Shown: in pieces, positions 7,128 to 12,371 of the stretch | Numbering within the stretch: the stretch's first letter is position 1 | Layout: each line of letters starts with the position of its first letter | Source: Candidatus Uhrbacteria bacterium | GTDB taxonomy: Bacteria; Patescibacteriota; Patescibacteriia; UBA9934; UBA11717 | Length of the DNA: 13,319 bases | Direction of reading: 5' to 3' | Assembly: GCA_013203725.1 (NCBI GenBank) | Contig: JABMPK010000072.1 | Span: 1-13,319 of the forward strand | The notes under the pieces: model-generated | What the model saw: only the letters and a program-made list of their open reading frames with translations | Database searches by the model: none | What the model was told of the DNA's origin: nothing | Translations under genes and position numbers: made by a program

Positions 7128-7541
7128 CTACTGCTTCGTTATAAATTTCGTTCTTACAGGCAACTTGTGCGCTGCAAGACGAGTTGCTTCTCTTGCCTGT
7201 TCTTCCGTCACACCGGCGAGTTCAAACAGAACTGTACCTGCTCGCACGACTGCAACGTAGTGATCAACCGCTCCTTTTCCAGATCCCATCGTGTTTTCAT
7301 TTCCATGAAACGTGATTGGGTGGTCAGGGAAAATGCGGATCCAAGTTTTTCCTCCACGCTTGATAGACCGCACCATGGCTCGACGAGCTGCCTCAATTTG
7401 ACGAGACGTGATCCATGATTCTGTCATTGCTTTTAGACCGAACTCACCAAATGCTAGCTGTGTCTTCTGGGTTGCCAAGCGCTTACCGCTCGCACGACCC
7501 TTGTGCCACTTTCGGTGTTTAAGTTTCTTTGGCATCAACAT
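7128..7541 (-). CDS. rplP: 50S ribosomal protein L16 (uL16) with unusual loop
   Basis: Large-subunit protein that positions the A-site tRNA and reaches toward the peptidyl-transferase centre. Its 137 residues match E. coli (136). The N-terminus MLMPKKLKHRKWHKGR and the motifs SWITSRQIEAARRAMVR (42-58) and RGGKTWIRIFPDHP (62-75) are typical. The following loop is not: where most bacteria have VRMGKGKG, this protein reads NTMGSGKG (83-90), so the Arg equivalent to E. coli Arg81 is Thr84 and a Lys is Ser87, while the preceding residues FHGNE replace the usual KKPLE type sequence. The spacing is unchanged. The rest of the fold looks functional. An in-frame ATG two codons later is less likely because MLMPK is the family start. 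It follows rpsC by three bases. Confidence 0.97.
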   Translation of the reverse strand: MLMPKKLKHRKWHKGRASGKRLATQKTQLAFGEFGLKAMTESWITSRQIEAARRAMVRSIKRGGKTWIRIFPDHPITFHGNENTMGSGKGAVDHYVAVVRAGTVLFELAGVTEEQAREATRLAAHKLPVRTKFITKQ

Positions 7542-7544
7542 AGG

Positions 7545-8315
7545 CTATCGTGATGATCGGTTATCATTTCTTGAAGGACCTCGTCCTCCTCCGCCGCCTC
7601 TTCCACCACGATTGAACCCACCGCTTCTACCACCAGATCGTCCTTCACGCTTTGGCGCCATTACAGTAGCCTCTTCATCTCCGAAGACTTCACCAAGATA
7701 GATCCATACTTTCACACCAATCACACCAAATGTGGTGTTAGCCTCAGCATGATAGTACTGAATGTTCGCACGCAGGTTCTGCAATGGAACACTTCCCTGG
7801 TTAACTCGTTCGGAACGTGCAATATCGGCTCCGTTTAATCGTCCTGCCACGATAATACGGCAACCCTTTGCCCCGCCCATCATGACACGATCAACAGTCT
7901 GCTTCATCACACGTCGGAAAGGCATTCGTTTTTCAATATCCATCGCAACCTGTTCTGCTGTAATTGCAGCAGAAAGTGCTCCATGACCAATATCTTGAAC
8001 GTTGATGTGAATCGTGACACGTTGTCCACGGAAAAAGCGATTCTTCAAGTCTTTCTTGAGTTCGTCAGCTCCGCTACCCGCACGGCCAATGATGAATCCT
8101 GGCTTTGCAGTATGCACCGTAACCGTAACCGTGTTTCGAGATCGATCAATAACAATTTTATCGATTGCAGCCTCTCGCAATTTCTTCTTTAAGTAATGCC
8201 GAATCATGACGTCCTCTCGCAAGAACTGAATGTAGTTCTTGTCGCTAAACCACTTAGAGTCCCAAGTAGCCACCGTACCGATTCGGAAAATTTTTGGATG
8301 GACTTTGTGACCCAT
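7545..8315 (-). CDS. rpsC: 30S ribosomal protein S3 (uS3) with Gly/Arg tail
   Basis: Small-subunit head protein lining the mRNA entry tunnel and contributing to mRNA unwinding. I start at MGHKVHPKIFRIG (256 residues; E. coli 233), the conserved N-terminus; a 19-codon extension would lie inside rplV. The KH domain has its GRAG loop at 77-80. The C-terminal S3 domain runs to about 210, with the standard SVPLQNLRANIQYYHAEANT and FGVIGVKVWIYLGE. The last 38 residues form an Arg/Gly-rich tail (SGGRSGGFNRGGRGGGGGRG) that is probably disordered and RNA-binding. It starts one base after rplV (TAA-T-ATG). Confidence 0.97.
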   Translation of the reverse strand: MGHKVHPKIFRIGTVATWDSKWFSDKNYIQFLREDVMIRHYLKKKLREAAIDKIVIDRSRNTVTVTVHTAKPGFIIGRAGSGADELKKDLKNRFFRGQRVTIHINVQDIGHGALSAAITAEQVAMDIEKRMPFRRVMKQTVDRVMMGGAKGCRIIVAGRLNGADIARSERVNQGSVPLQNLRANIQYYHAEANTTFGVIGVKVWIYLGEVFGDEEATVMAPKREGRSGGRSGGFNRGGRGGGGGRGPSRNDNRSSR

Positions 8316-8316
8316 A

Positions 8317-8787
8317 TTAGCTCTTCTTTTTATCTTCTGCCGCCGTCTTGGCTTCAGCCTTAGGCTTTGCAACCTTTGGCTGTGCAGTTGGTTTCTTTGC
8401 TACTACTTTCTCTACAGTCTTTTCTTCCACCTGTTTCTCTTCTGCGACTCCACCCTTCTCAGTGAGAATCACGTTGATGTGGCTTGTTCGCTTTCTGATA
8501 GGTGTAGCTCGTCCCTGAGCACGCGGCGTTGATCGCTTAATCGTTGGACCACCGTCTACGGTAATCGTTGAAACCATTAGGCTCTCCTTGTTCATCCCGT
8601 GGTTGTTAACAGCATTAGCTACTGCTGACTCTATTAGCTTTCTAACGGGGCGTGCTGCCTGCTTACTTGAGAACGTCAACTGCTTAAGAGCAGATGACAC
8701 GCTTGTTCCACGCACCATATCTACGACTAGTCGTACCTTTCTTGGTGACATGAGCAAGAAGCGCAATGTTGCTTTTGATTCTGCCAT
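8317..8787 (-). CDS. rplV: 50S ribosomal protein L22 (uL22) with Lys/Ala tail
   Basis: Large-subunit protein whose long beta-hairpin lines the exit tunnel constriction, a macrolide-relevant site. I start at MAESKATLRFLLMSPRKVRLV, the normal N-terminus; a 7-codon extension would overlap rpsS. The core fills residues 1-111, with the hairpin DGGPTIKRSTPRAQGRATPI at 78-97 followed by RKRTSHINV, all typical. Residues 112-156 are an added tail of Lys, Glu, Ala and Pro (for example VAKKPTAQPKVAKPKAEAK), which makes the protein 156 residues against 110 in E. coli. It starts one base after the rpsS stop (TAA-T-ATG). Confidence 0.96.
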   Translation of the reverse strand: MAESKATLRFLLMSPRKVRLVVDMVRGTSVSSALKQLTFSSKQAARPVRKLIESAVANAVNNHGMNKESLMVSTITVDGGPTIKRSTPRAQGRATPIRKRTSHINVILTEKGGVAEEKQVEEKTVEKVVAKKPTAQPKVAKPKAEAKTAAEDKKKS

Positions 8788-8788
8788 A

Positions 8789-9052
8789 TTATTGCTTCTT
8801 ACCAGCATGTTTAACGAACTTGCGCGTTAGCGAAAATTCTCCCAAACGATGACCAACCATATTGTCGATAACGACGATTGGCACAAATTGACGACCATTG
8901 TGCACGCCAAACGAGAATCCAACCATTGCTGGTGTGATTACAGCTGCACGATTATAGGTCTTCAAAACTGTTTTATCGCCCACTTTTAACTCAGCAACCT
9001 TTTTCAAAAGGCGCTCGTCTGTGTTGGGTCCTTTTTTCAAGCTTCGTGACAT
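8789..9052 (-). CDS. rpsS: 30S ribosomal protein S19 (uS19)
   Basis: Small-subunit head protein that pairs with S13 and contacts the A-site finger. The 87-residue length is typical (E. coli 92). It begins MSRSLKKGPNTDERLLKKV, and carries the S19 signature in DNMVGHRLGEFSLTRKF (63-79) with the ending KHAGKKQ. It follows rplB by four bases. No clear Shine-Dalgarno. Confidence 0.98.
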   Translation of the reverse strand: MSRSLKKGPNTDERLLKKVAELKVGDKTVLKTYNRAAVITPAMVGFSFGVHNGRQFVPIVVIDNMVGHRLGEFSLTRKFVKHAGKKQ

Positions 9053-9056
9053 ATAG

Positions 9057-9893
9057 TTATCGTTTCTTTGACTTACGTCGCGATAGGATCAATCTGTCTG
9101 ATCCCTGTTTGCGTCGTGTTTTCACTCCAAGTGCTGGTTTTCCTTGCGGTGTCTTTGGATGCTTCATTCCAATAGGCGCTCCACCTTCTCCTCCTCCATG
9201 AGGGTGGTCTACTGGGTTCATAGCTTTTCCTCTGACAGTAGGTCGGAAACCTCTGTGTCGTGTTCGTCCAGCCTTTCCCCAACGGATCAATCGGTGATCA
9301 GGGTTTGAAACCTGTCCGATAGTGGCCGAGCTCTTTCGTGACACTAGGCGAATTTCACCTGACGGAAGTCGCAACTGAGCTGACGCTCCTTCTACTCCCA
9401 TGAAAGTTGCGGTTGCTCCTGCTCCTCGCACAAGCTGTCCACCCTTTCCGGGCTGAAACTCAACGTTGTATACACCCATTCCCTCAGGAATTAACTCTAG
9501 AGGGTATCGGTTACCTGGCTTCATAGCGCCTTTCTTCTGTGAAGAAATCACATTGTCCCCAACCTTCATCTTGTTCTCTGCCAAAATGTATCGCTTCTCA
9601 CCATCTGCGTAGTTAAGAAGTGCGATTCTAGCGTTTCGATTAGGATCGTATTCAATTGTCGCAACCTTTGCTGGGACATCGAACTTTGTTCGCATGAAAT
9701 CAACCACTCGAATGTGACGCTTTGCTCCGCCTCCACGATGACGAACGGTAATCTTTCCGTTCAGTCGTCCAGAGTTTTGCTTTCGCGCCTTCAAGAGTGA
9801 CTTCTGTGGTTTTGTTGTCGTTATGTCTTCGAACGACTGCACGCTGGACTTACGTCGCCCAGGTGTTGTTGGATTGTATCTAATTATCGGCAT
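9057..9893 (-). CDS. rplB: 50S ribosomal protein L2 (uL2)
   Basis: One of the largest and most conserved large-subunit proteins, needed for subunit joining and for the structure around the peptidyl-transferase centre. The 278-residue length is standard. The N-terminal extension and OB domain carry RHRGGGAKRHIRVVDF (51-66), the SH3-like domain spans about 130-200, and the signature AMNPVDHPHGGGEGG is at 224-238 with His230 matching the functionally important E. coli His229. The C-terminal extension is basic (SRRKSKKR). It is preceded by the only canonical Shine-Dalgarno in the window, AAGGAG eight bases before the ATG. Confidence 0.99.
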   Translation of the reverse strand: MPIIRYNPTTPGRRKSSVQSFEDITTTKPQKSLLKARKQNSGRLNGKITVRHRGGGAKRHIRVVDFMRTKFDVPAKVATIEYDPNRNARIALLNYADGEKRYILAENKMKVGDNVISSQKKGAMKPGNRYPLELIPEGMGVYNVEFQPGKGGQLVRGAGATATFMGVEGASAQLRLPSGEIRLVSRKSSATIGQVSNPDHRLIRWGKAGRTRHRGFRPTVRGKAMNPVDHPHGGGEGGAPIGMKHPKTPQGKPALGVKTRRKQGSDRLILSRRKSKKR

Positions 9894-9896
9894 ATT

Positions 9897-10295
9897 CTAG
9901 ACTCCTTCGTGGAGATCAATGTGCTCTCCCTTTTTGAGGAACACGTACGCTGCGCGCCAATCTTTGCGTCGCCCTAGCGTTCTTCCAAAACGTACTGCCT
10001 TTCCTTTTCTATTCATGATGTTAACGCGACGAGGTGTCACGCCATATAATGCTTTGATTGCATCTCTCACCTCAACCTTATCTGAACCGCGAGCAACCTC
10101 GAAGAGGTAAACGCCATCAGTTGCAAGACCAGCAGACTTTTCTGTGGCTAGCGGTCGAAGTAAAACTCGGTAAGCATTTCCTGTAGACTTTGCAACTTTT
10201 TTTGCAGCTGGCTTTTTCTTAGCCGTTGCTTTAACTGCTGGCTTTGTTGCATCCTCCACAACTTCAGCCTCAATCTTTTTCTTTATAATTGCCAT
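9897..10295 (-). CDS. rplW: 50S ribosomal protein L23 (uL23) with N-terminal tail
   Basis: Tunnel-exit protein that docks trigger factor and SRP. The 132 residues consist of a conserved core (about 41-132) and an N-terminal extension of about 40 residues rich in Lys, Ala and Val (IIKKKIEAEVVEDATKPAVK, then KKKPAAKKVAK). In the core, RVLLRPLATEKSAGL places Glu52 where E. coli Glu18 contacts trigger factor. The motif TPRRVNIMNRKGKAVRFGR (87-105) and the ending around DWRAAYVFLKKGEHIDL are typical. It starts five bases after rplD; AAGG very close to the ATG is the only ribosome binding candidate. An internal start that would remove the tail is not evident. Confidence 0.96.
   Translation of the reverse strand: MAIIKKKIEAEVVEDATKPAVKATAKKKPAAKKVAKSTGNAYRVLLRPLATEKSAGLATDGVYLFEVARGSDKVEVRDAIKALYGVTPRRVNIMNRKGKAVRFGRTLGRRKDWRAAYVFLKKGEHIDLHEGV
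9902..9907 (-). promoter_or_regulatory. Strong Shine-Dalgarno for rplB
   Basis: AAGGAG on the minus strand, eight bases before the rplB ATG and inside the last codons of rplW. It is the only full-strength site among the 23 visible starts, which shows that the ribosome of this organism probably does keep a standard anti-Shine-Dalgarno and that most of the other genes depend on coupling or on other signals. Confidence 0.75.
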
Positions 10296-10300
10296 ACGCC

Positions 10301-10933
10301 TTATTTCTTCACAAAGTGATTTGTAAGCGCGTCGAGCTCCGTCTGTCCAATCACGATAGTTCCTGCTCGCATTACATCAACTGTGTTAATGCTGTTTGGA
10401 GCGATTGTATCTAGGAATGGAATGTTTCGGGCTGAACGTCGTGCATTCTCGTTTGATGGAGAAACAATCATCAACGTTCGCTTTCCAACAATTGGCAAAG
10501 CATTCAAAACTGCTGCCATCACCTTTGTCTTTGGGGCTTCAATGCTGAGATCGTCTACAACTATAAATACCTTGTCCGCTACCTTGCTAGTCAACGTCAT
10601 GAACAAAGCCTGTCGCTTTGCTCGCTTGTTGAACTTCTTCGCGAAGTTTCGGATGTTTCTTGGACCAAAGGTGATCCCTCCACCTACCCAAATTGGTGAA
10701 CGGCGTGACCCATGTCGAGCACGACCCGTTCCCTTCTGTCGCCAAGGCTTCTTTTTTGTTCCGGCAACTTCTGATCGATCTTTTGTATGAGCCAAGTTGA
10801 CTCGGCTGTTAGCTTGCTGAGCGACAACCGCCTGGTGAACAAGGTTTTCGTTTGCCTCAACTCCAAAAATGGCATCGTTGAGTTCAACCTCGCCTACTTC
10901 CTTTCCCTCTTTGTTGTATACGTTTACTTTCAT
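10301..10933 (-). CDS. rplD: 50S ribosomal protein L4 (uL4)
   Basis: Large-subunit protein with an extended loop lining the exit tunnel; in E. coli it also represses its own S10 operon. The 210-residue length is usual. The tunnel loop with KKPWRQKGTGRARHGSRRSP (61-80) and GGGITFGPRNIRNFAKKFNK is intact, followed by the Rossmann-like half with VFIVVDDLSIEAPKT and the C-terminal TIVIGQTELDALTNHF. It follows rplC by six bases. Whether autogenous control exists here is unknown, but a structured spacer lies just upstream of rplC. Confidence 0.97.
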   Translation of the reverse strand: MKVNVYNKEGKEVGEVELNDAIFGVEANENLVHQAVVAQQANSRVNLAHTKDRSEVAGTKKKPWRQKGTGRARHGSRRSPIWVGGGITFGPRNIRNFAKKFNKRAKRQALFMTLTSKVADKVFIVVDDLSIEAPKTKVMAAVLNALPIVGKRTLMIVSPSNENARRSARNIPFLDTIAPNSINTVDVMRAGTIVIGQTELDALTNHFVKK

Positions 10934-10939
10934 ATACGA

Positions 10940-11554
10940 CTATTTGGCGGTCTGAATAAATACAAATCCATTTCGCGCACCTGGTACGGCGCCCTTAATG
11001 GCGATGATATTTTCTTGTGGTCGCACCTCCACTACCTCAAGATTCTGTACCGTGACGCGGTCTCCTCCCATACGTCCAGGCATTCGCATTCCTTTAAACA
11101 CTTTCTGTGGACCTGTAGCTCCAATGGATCCAGGCATACGCAATTGGTCTTTTGTACCGTGCGTCTTCATCTGTCCATGGAATCCGTGTCGTCGCACAAC
11201 TCCCTGAAAACCCTTTCCTTTTGATACACCTGTCACATCGATAACGTCTCCTACTGAAAAAGCAGTCGTGTCGATCGTTGCTCCAACTGTAAGGTCTCCA
11301 AAATCGTCTGTGCGGAATTCACGTACAACCTCAAAGAGGCCCATGTCCTTCCACTGTCCACGCTGTGCTTTCGCAATGCGTTTTTCTGACCGATTTCCGA
11401 ATCCAACTTGCACTGACGAGTAACCATCGCGCTCCATCGTTTTGATGTCGGTAACCTTTGCAGGGCCGGCTTCGACGAGCGTGACGGGAACAACAGTTCC
11501 GTCTTCAAGGAAAATCTGAGTCATCTCTCTTTTTCGTCCTATGATGAATTTCAT
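10940..11554 (-). CDS. rplC: 50S ribosomal protein L3 (uL3)
   Basis: Assembly-initiating large-subunit protein with a loop reaching the peptidyl-transferase centre. The 204-residue length is typical. It begins MKFIIGRKREMTQIFLEDG; the signature GVSKGKGFQGVVRRHGFHG is near 109-127, and the central loop reads GSIGATGPQKVFKG, one residue shorter than the E. coli loop that bears the methylated Gln (here no Gln at that site). It is the first gene after a 436-base spacer and so may be the first gene of its own transcript. GAAG just before the ATG is a weak ribosome binding candidate. Confidence 0.97.
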   Translation of the reverse strand: MKFIIGRKREMTQIFLEDGTVVPVTLVEAGPAKVTDIKTMERDGYSSVQVGFGNRSEKRIAKAQRGQWKDMGLFEVVREFRTDDFGDLTVGATIDTTAFSVGDVIDVTGVSKGKGFQGVVRRHGFHGQMKTHGTKDQLRMPGSIGATGPQKVFKGMRMPGRMGGDRVTVQNLEVVEVRPQENIIAIKGAVPGARNGFVFIQTAK

Positions 11555-11688
11555 ATCTTCGTGGGATGTGCACGTTTTTAGGCGTGTATAGATCCCTCAT
11601 TGTGAGTAAGAAAAAACCAGAAGTCTCGGGGGTAGTTTTAGGTTTCCCTATTGCTAATCCCAAGGCCTCTAGCCACAAATACGATCAA

Positions 11689-11706
11689 CTCGCTATTTTG
11701 CGCGAG
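11689..11706. repeat. Short hairpin CTCGC/GCGAG
   Basis: CTCGC (11689-11693) and GCGAG (11702-11706) flank an 8-base AT-rich loop. It lies between the candidate promoter and rplC, so it would be in the rplC leader RNA. Confidence 0.3.
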
Positions 11707-11726
11707 TCCAAAGAAATTTTGTGGAA

Positions 11727-11755
11727 ATTATTCTGGTGTAAAATGAATGTTTCTA
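11727..11755 (-). promoter_or_regulatory. Weak candidate promoter for rplC onward
   Basis: On the minus strand TAGAAA (11750-11755, four of six against TTGACA) and AATAAT (11727-11732, five of six against TATAAT) are separated by exactly 17 bases. It would place a start about 160 bases before rplC. Matches this good arise by chance in AT-rich DNA, so this is only a candidate. Confidence 0.25.
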
Positions 11756-11774
11756 TTGCGGCCGTTCAAACCGA

Positions 11775-11820
11775 TAGAAGGTTTTCGTCGTGGCAGTAAC
11801 CACAATCGATCTTTCTTCTA
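11775..11820. repeat. Inverted repeat TAGAAG/CTTCTA closing an inner hairpin
   Basis: TAGAAG (11775-11780) pairs with CTTCTA (11815-11820) and encloses GTGG (11790-11793) and CCAC (11800-11803) around a 6-base loop. Each stem is short; taken alone it could be chance, but it continues the run of inverted repeats in this spacer. Confidence 0.3.
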
Positions 11821-11835
11821 TGTCCAAAGGTCACG

Positions 11836-11881
11836 CTGGTCGATGACCAGAGACGACACATCGATCATTCGATAGGTCATC
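11836..11881. repeat. Nested alternative hairpins in the rpsJ-rplC spacer
   Basis: CTGGTC-GAT-GACCAG (11836-11850) is a perfect 6-bp stem with a 3-base loop. ATCGA-TCAT-TCGAT (11860-11873) is a perfect 5-bp stem. An outer pairing of GATGACC (11842-11848) with GGTCATC (11875-11881) would enclose the second stem and destroy the first. This is a compact set of mutually exclusive structures. Confidence 0.5.
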
Positions 11882-11902
11882 CCCAAGCACCGCGAGGGGG
11901 AT
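11879..11902. repeat. GC-rich hairpin ATCCCC/GGGGAT in the spacer
   Basis: ATCCCC (11879-11884) and GGGGAT (11897-11902) form a 6-bp stem around a 12-base loop. On the plus strand four T follow, terminator-like for any antisense transcript; on the minus strand there is no T-run after it. Role unknown. Confidence 0.4.
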
Positions 11903-11911
11903 TTTCAGTTT

Positions 11912-11990
11912 CCAATTTGACAATTTTCAAATGGATCATTGACCCAATTTCCATTCACTTGAAAATTGCAAACTTGCATCTTGAAAATTC
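11912..11990. repeat. Competing AATTTTCAA repeats just after rpsJ
   Basis: CAATTTTCAA (11921-11930) is a perfect inverted copy of TTGAAAATTG (11959-11968), and a 9-of-10 direct copy, TTGAAAATTC, lies 22 bases further on (11981-11990), touching the rpsJ stop codon. CAATTTTCAA also overlaps a second possible stem in which CCA and TTTGA (11912-11920) pair with TCAAA and TGG (11927-11934) around a 6-base loop with one bulge. The two stems exclude each other, as in attenuators, or the 22-base periodic copies could be a protein-binding site. Confidence 0.5.
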
Positions 11991-12314
11991 TTACATCTTG
12001 ATCTCTACGTCTACTCCTGATGGCAGGTTCAAGCTCATGAGAGAATCAATTGTTCGCTCTGAAGGCGACACAATATCAATCAATCGCTTATGTACACGCA
12101 TCTCGTACTGCTCACGCGCCGTCTTGTGAACGAACGTTGAACGGTTAACGGTGTACTTTCGCTTCTCTGTTGGAAGCGGAACTGGTCCTAGGACCTTTGC
12201 GCCGGAACGCTCAGCTGTCTTTACGATCGTCTCCGTAGCTTTATCGATGATCTTGTGATCATAAGCACGAATCTTGATTCGTATACGCTGTTCAGTTGCT
12301 GTCTTTTCTGCCAT
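11991..12314 (-). CDS. rpsJ: 30S ribosomal protein S10 (uS10)
   Basis: Small-subunit head protein; in other bacteria it also joins NusB in transcription antitermination. The 107-residue length is typical (E. coli 103). The N-terminus MAEKTATEQRIRIKIRAYDH is followed by the S10 signature region GPVPLPTEKRKYTVNRSTFV (43-62), and the ending SGVDVEIKM is standard. It lies 57 bases after tuf, with a perfect hairpin between them, and is separated from rplC by a 436-base spacer, so it may belong to the tuf transcript more than to the rest of the S10 operon. No Shine-Dalgarno is visible. Confidence 0.98.
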   Translation of the reverse strand: MAEKTATEQRIRIKIRAYDHKIIDKATETIVKTAERSGAKVLGPVPLPTEKRKYTVNRSTFVHKTAREQYEMRVHKRLIDIVSPSERTIDSLMSLNLPSGVDVEIKM

Positions 12315-12325
12315 AGAAGGTACGA

Positions 12326-12335
12326 TGATATATCA
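12326..12335. repeat. Perfect 10-base palindrome before rpsJ
   Basis: TGATATATCA is its own reverse complement and lies 11 bases before the rpsJ start, next to the larger hairpin. It could be a dimeric protein-binding site or simply AT-rich chance. Confidence 0.35.
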
Positions 12336-12337
12336 CA

Positions 12338-12363
12338 ATGAGAGACGCTTTCACGTCTCTCAT
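12338..12363. terminator. Perfect 10-bp hairpin between tuf and rpsJ
   Basis: ATGAGAGACG (12338-12347) and CGTCTCTCAT (12354-12363) pair perfectly around a 6-base loop, starting eight bases after the tuf stop codon. On the minus strand the following bases are TGTGATATATC, without a T-run, so it is a poor intrinsic terminator; it may stabilise the tuf mRNA 3' end, mark a processing site, or act as a weak attenuator before rpsJ. The strand of action is inferred as minus, the only strand with genes. Confidence 0.5.
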
Positions 12364-12371
12364 ATATGCAT

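Larger units (their letters stand above)
11555..11990. promoter_or_regulatory. 436-base gene-free spacer between rpsJ and rplC, rich in inverted repeats
   Basis: rpsJ and rplC are usually adjacent, and the next nineteen genes here are packed within 10 bases of each other, so this spacer is out of character. I find no gene in it: minus-strand frames from ATG are under about 31 codons and none has the local TATG context; a 77-codon plus-strand frame (11566-11799) has no support. It contains at least six inverted repeats, listed separately, some of which compete for the same bases. The likely roles are a promoter for the rplC-secY transcript, an mRNA leader for feedback control, or processing sites. 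Function is inference; the absence of a gene and the repeats are seen directly. Confidence 0.7.

Noticed and set aside
6930..7418. A 162-codon plus-strand frame opposite rpmC and rplP, and other long antisense frames
   Set aside because: They lie fully opposite unmistakable ribosomal genes and arise from the codon bias of those genes; their translations look like no known protein.
4794..8372. Longer N-termini for rplF, rpsH, rplE, rplN, rpsC and rplV
   Set aside because: The extra residues lie inside the upstream genes in another frame and are not part of the families; the chosen starts match family N-termini and the TATG context.
11755..11780. A possible tRNA T-arm (GTTCAAACC) on the plus strand
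   Set aside because: The flanking bases do not form the required five-pair stem and no acceptor or anticodon arm can be built around it.
11566..11799. A 77-codon plus-strand frame inside the rpsJ-rplC spacer
   Set aside because: It lacks a ribosome binding site and the TATG context seen at 22 of 23 real starts, runs against all other genes, resembles no family I know, and overlaps inverted repeats. Conservation in relatives would be needed to revive it.
11918..11923. A minus-strand -35 box TTGTCA near rpsJ
   Set aside because: It matches five of six consensus bases, but the position 17 bases downstream is CCCCCT, so no -10 box fits.
11820..11980. Short minus-strand leader-peptide frames of 20-25 codons in the spacer
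   Set aside because: Several ATG codons give tiny frames, but none has a Shine-Dalgarno or T before ATG, and such frames are expected by chance in this length.
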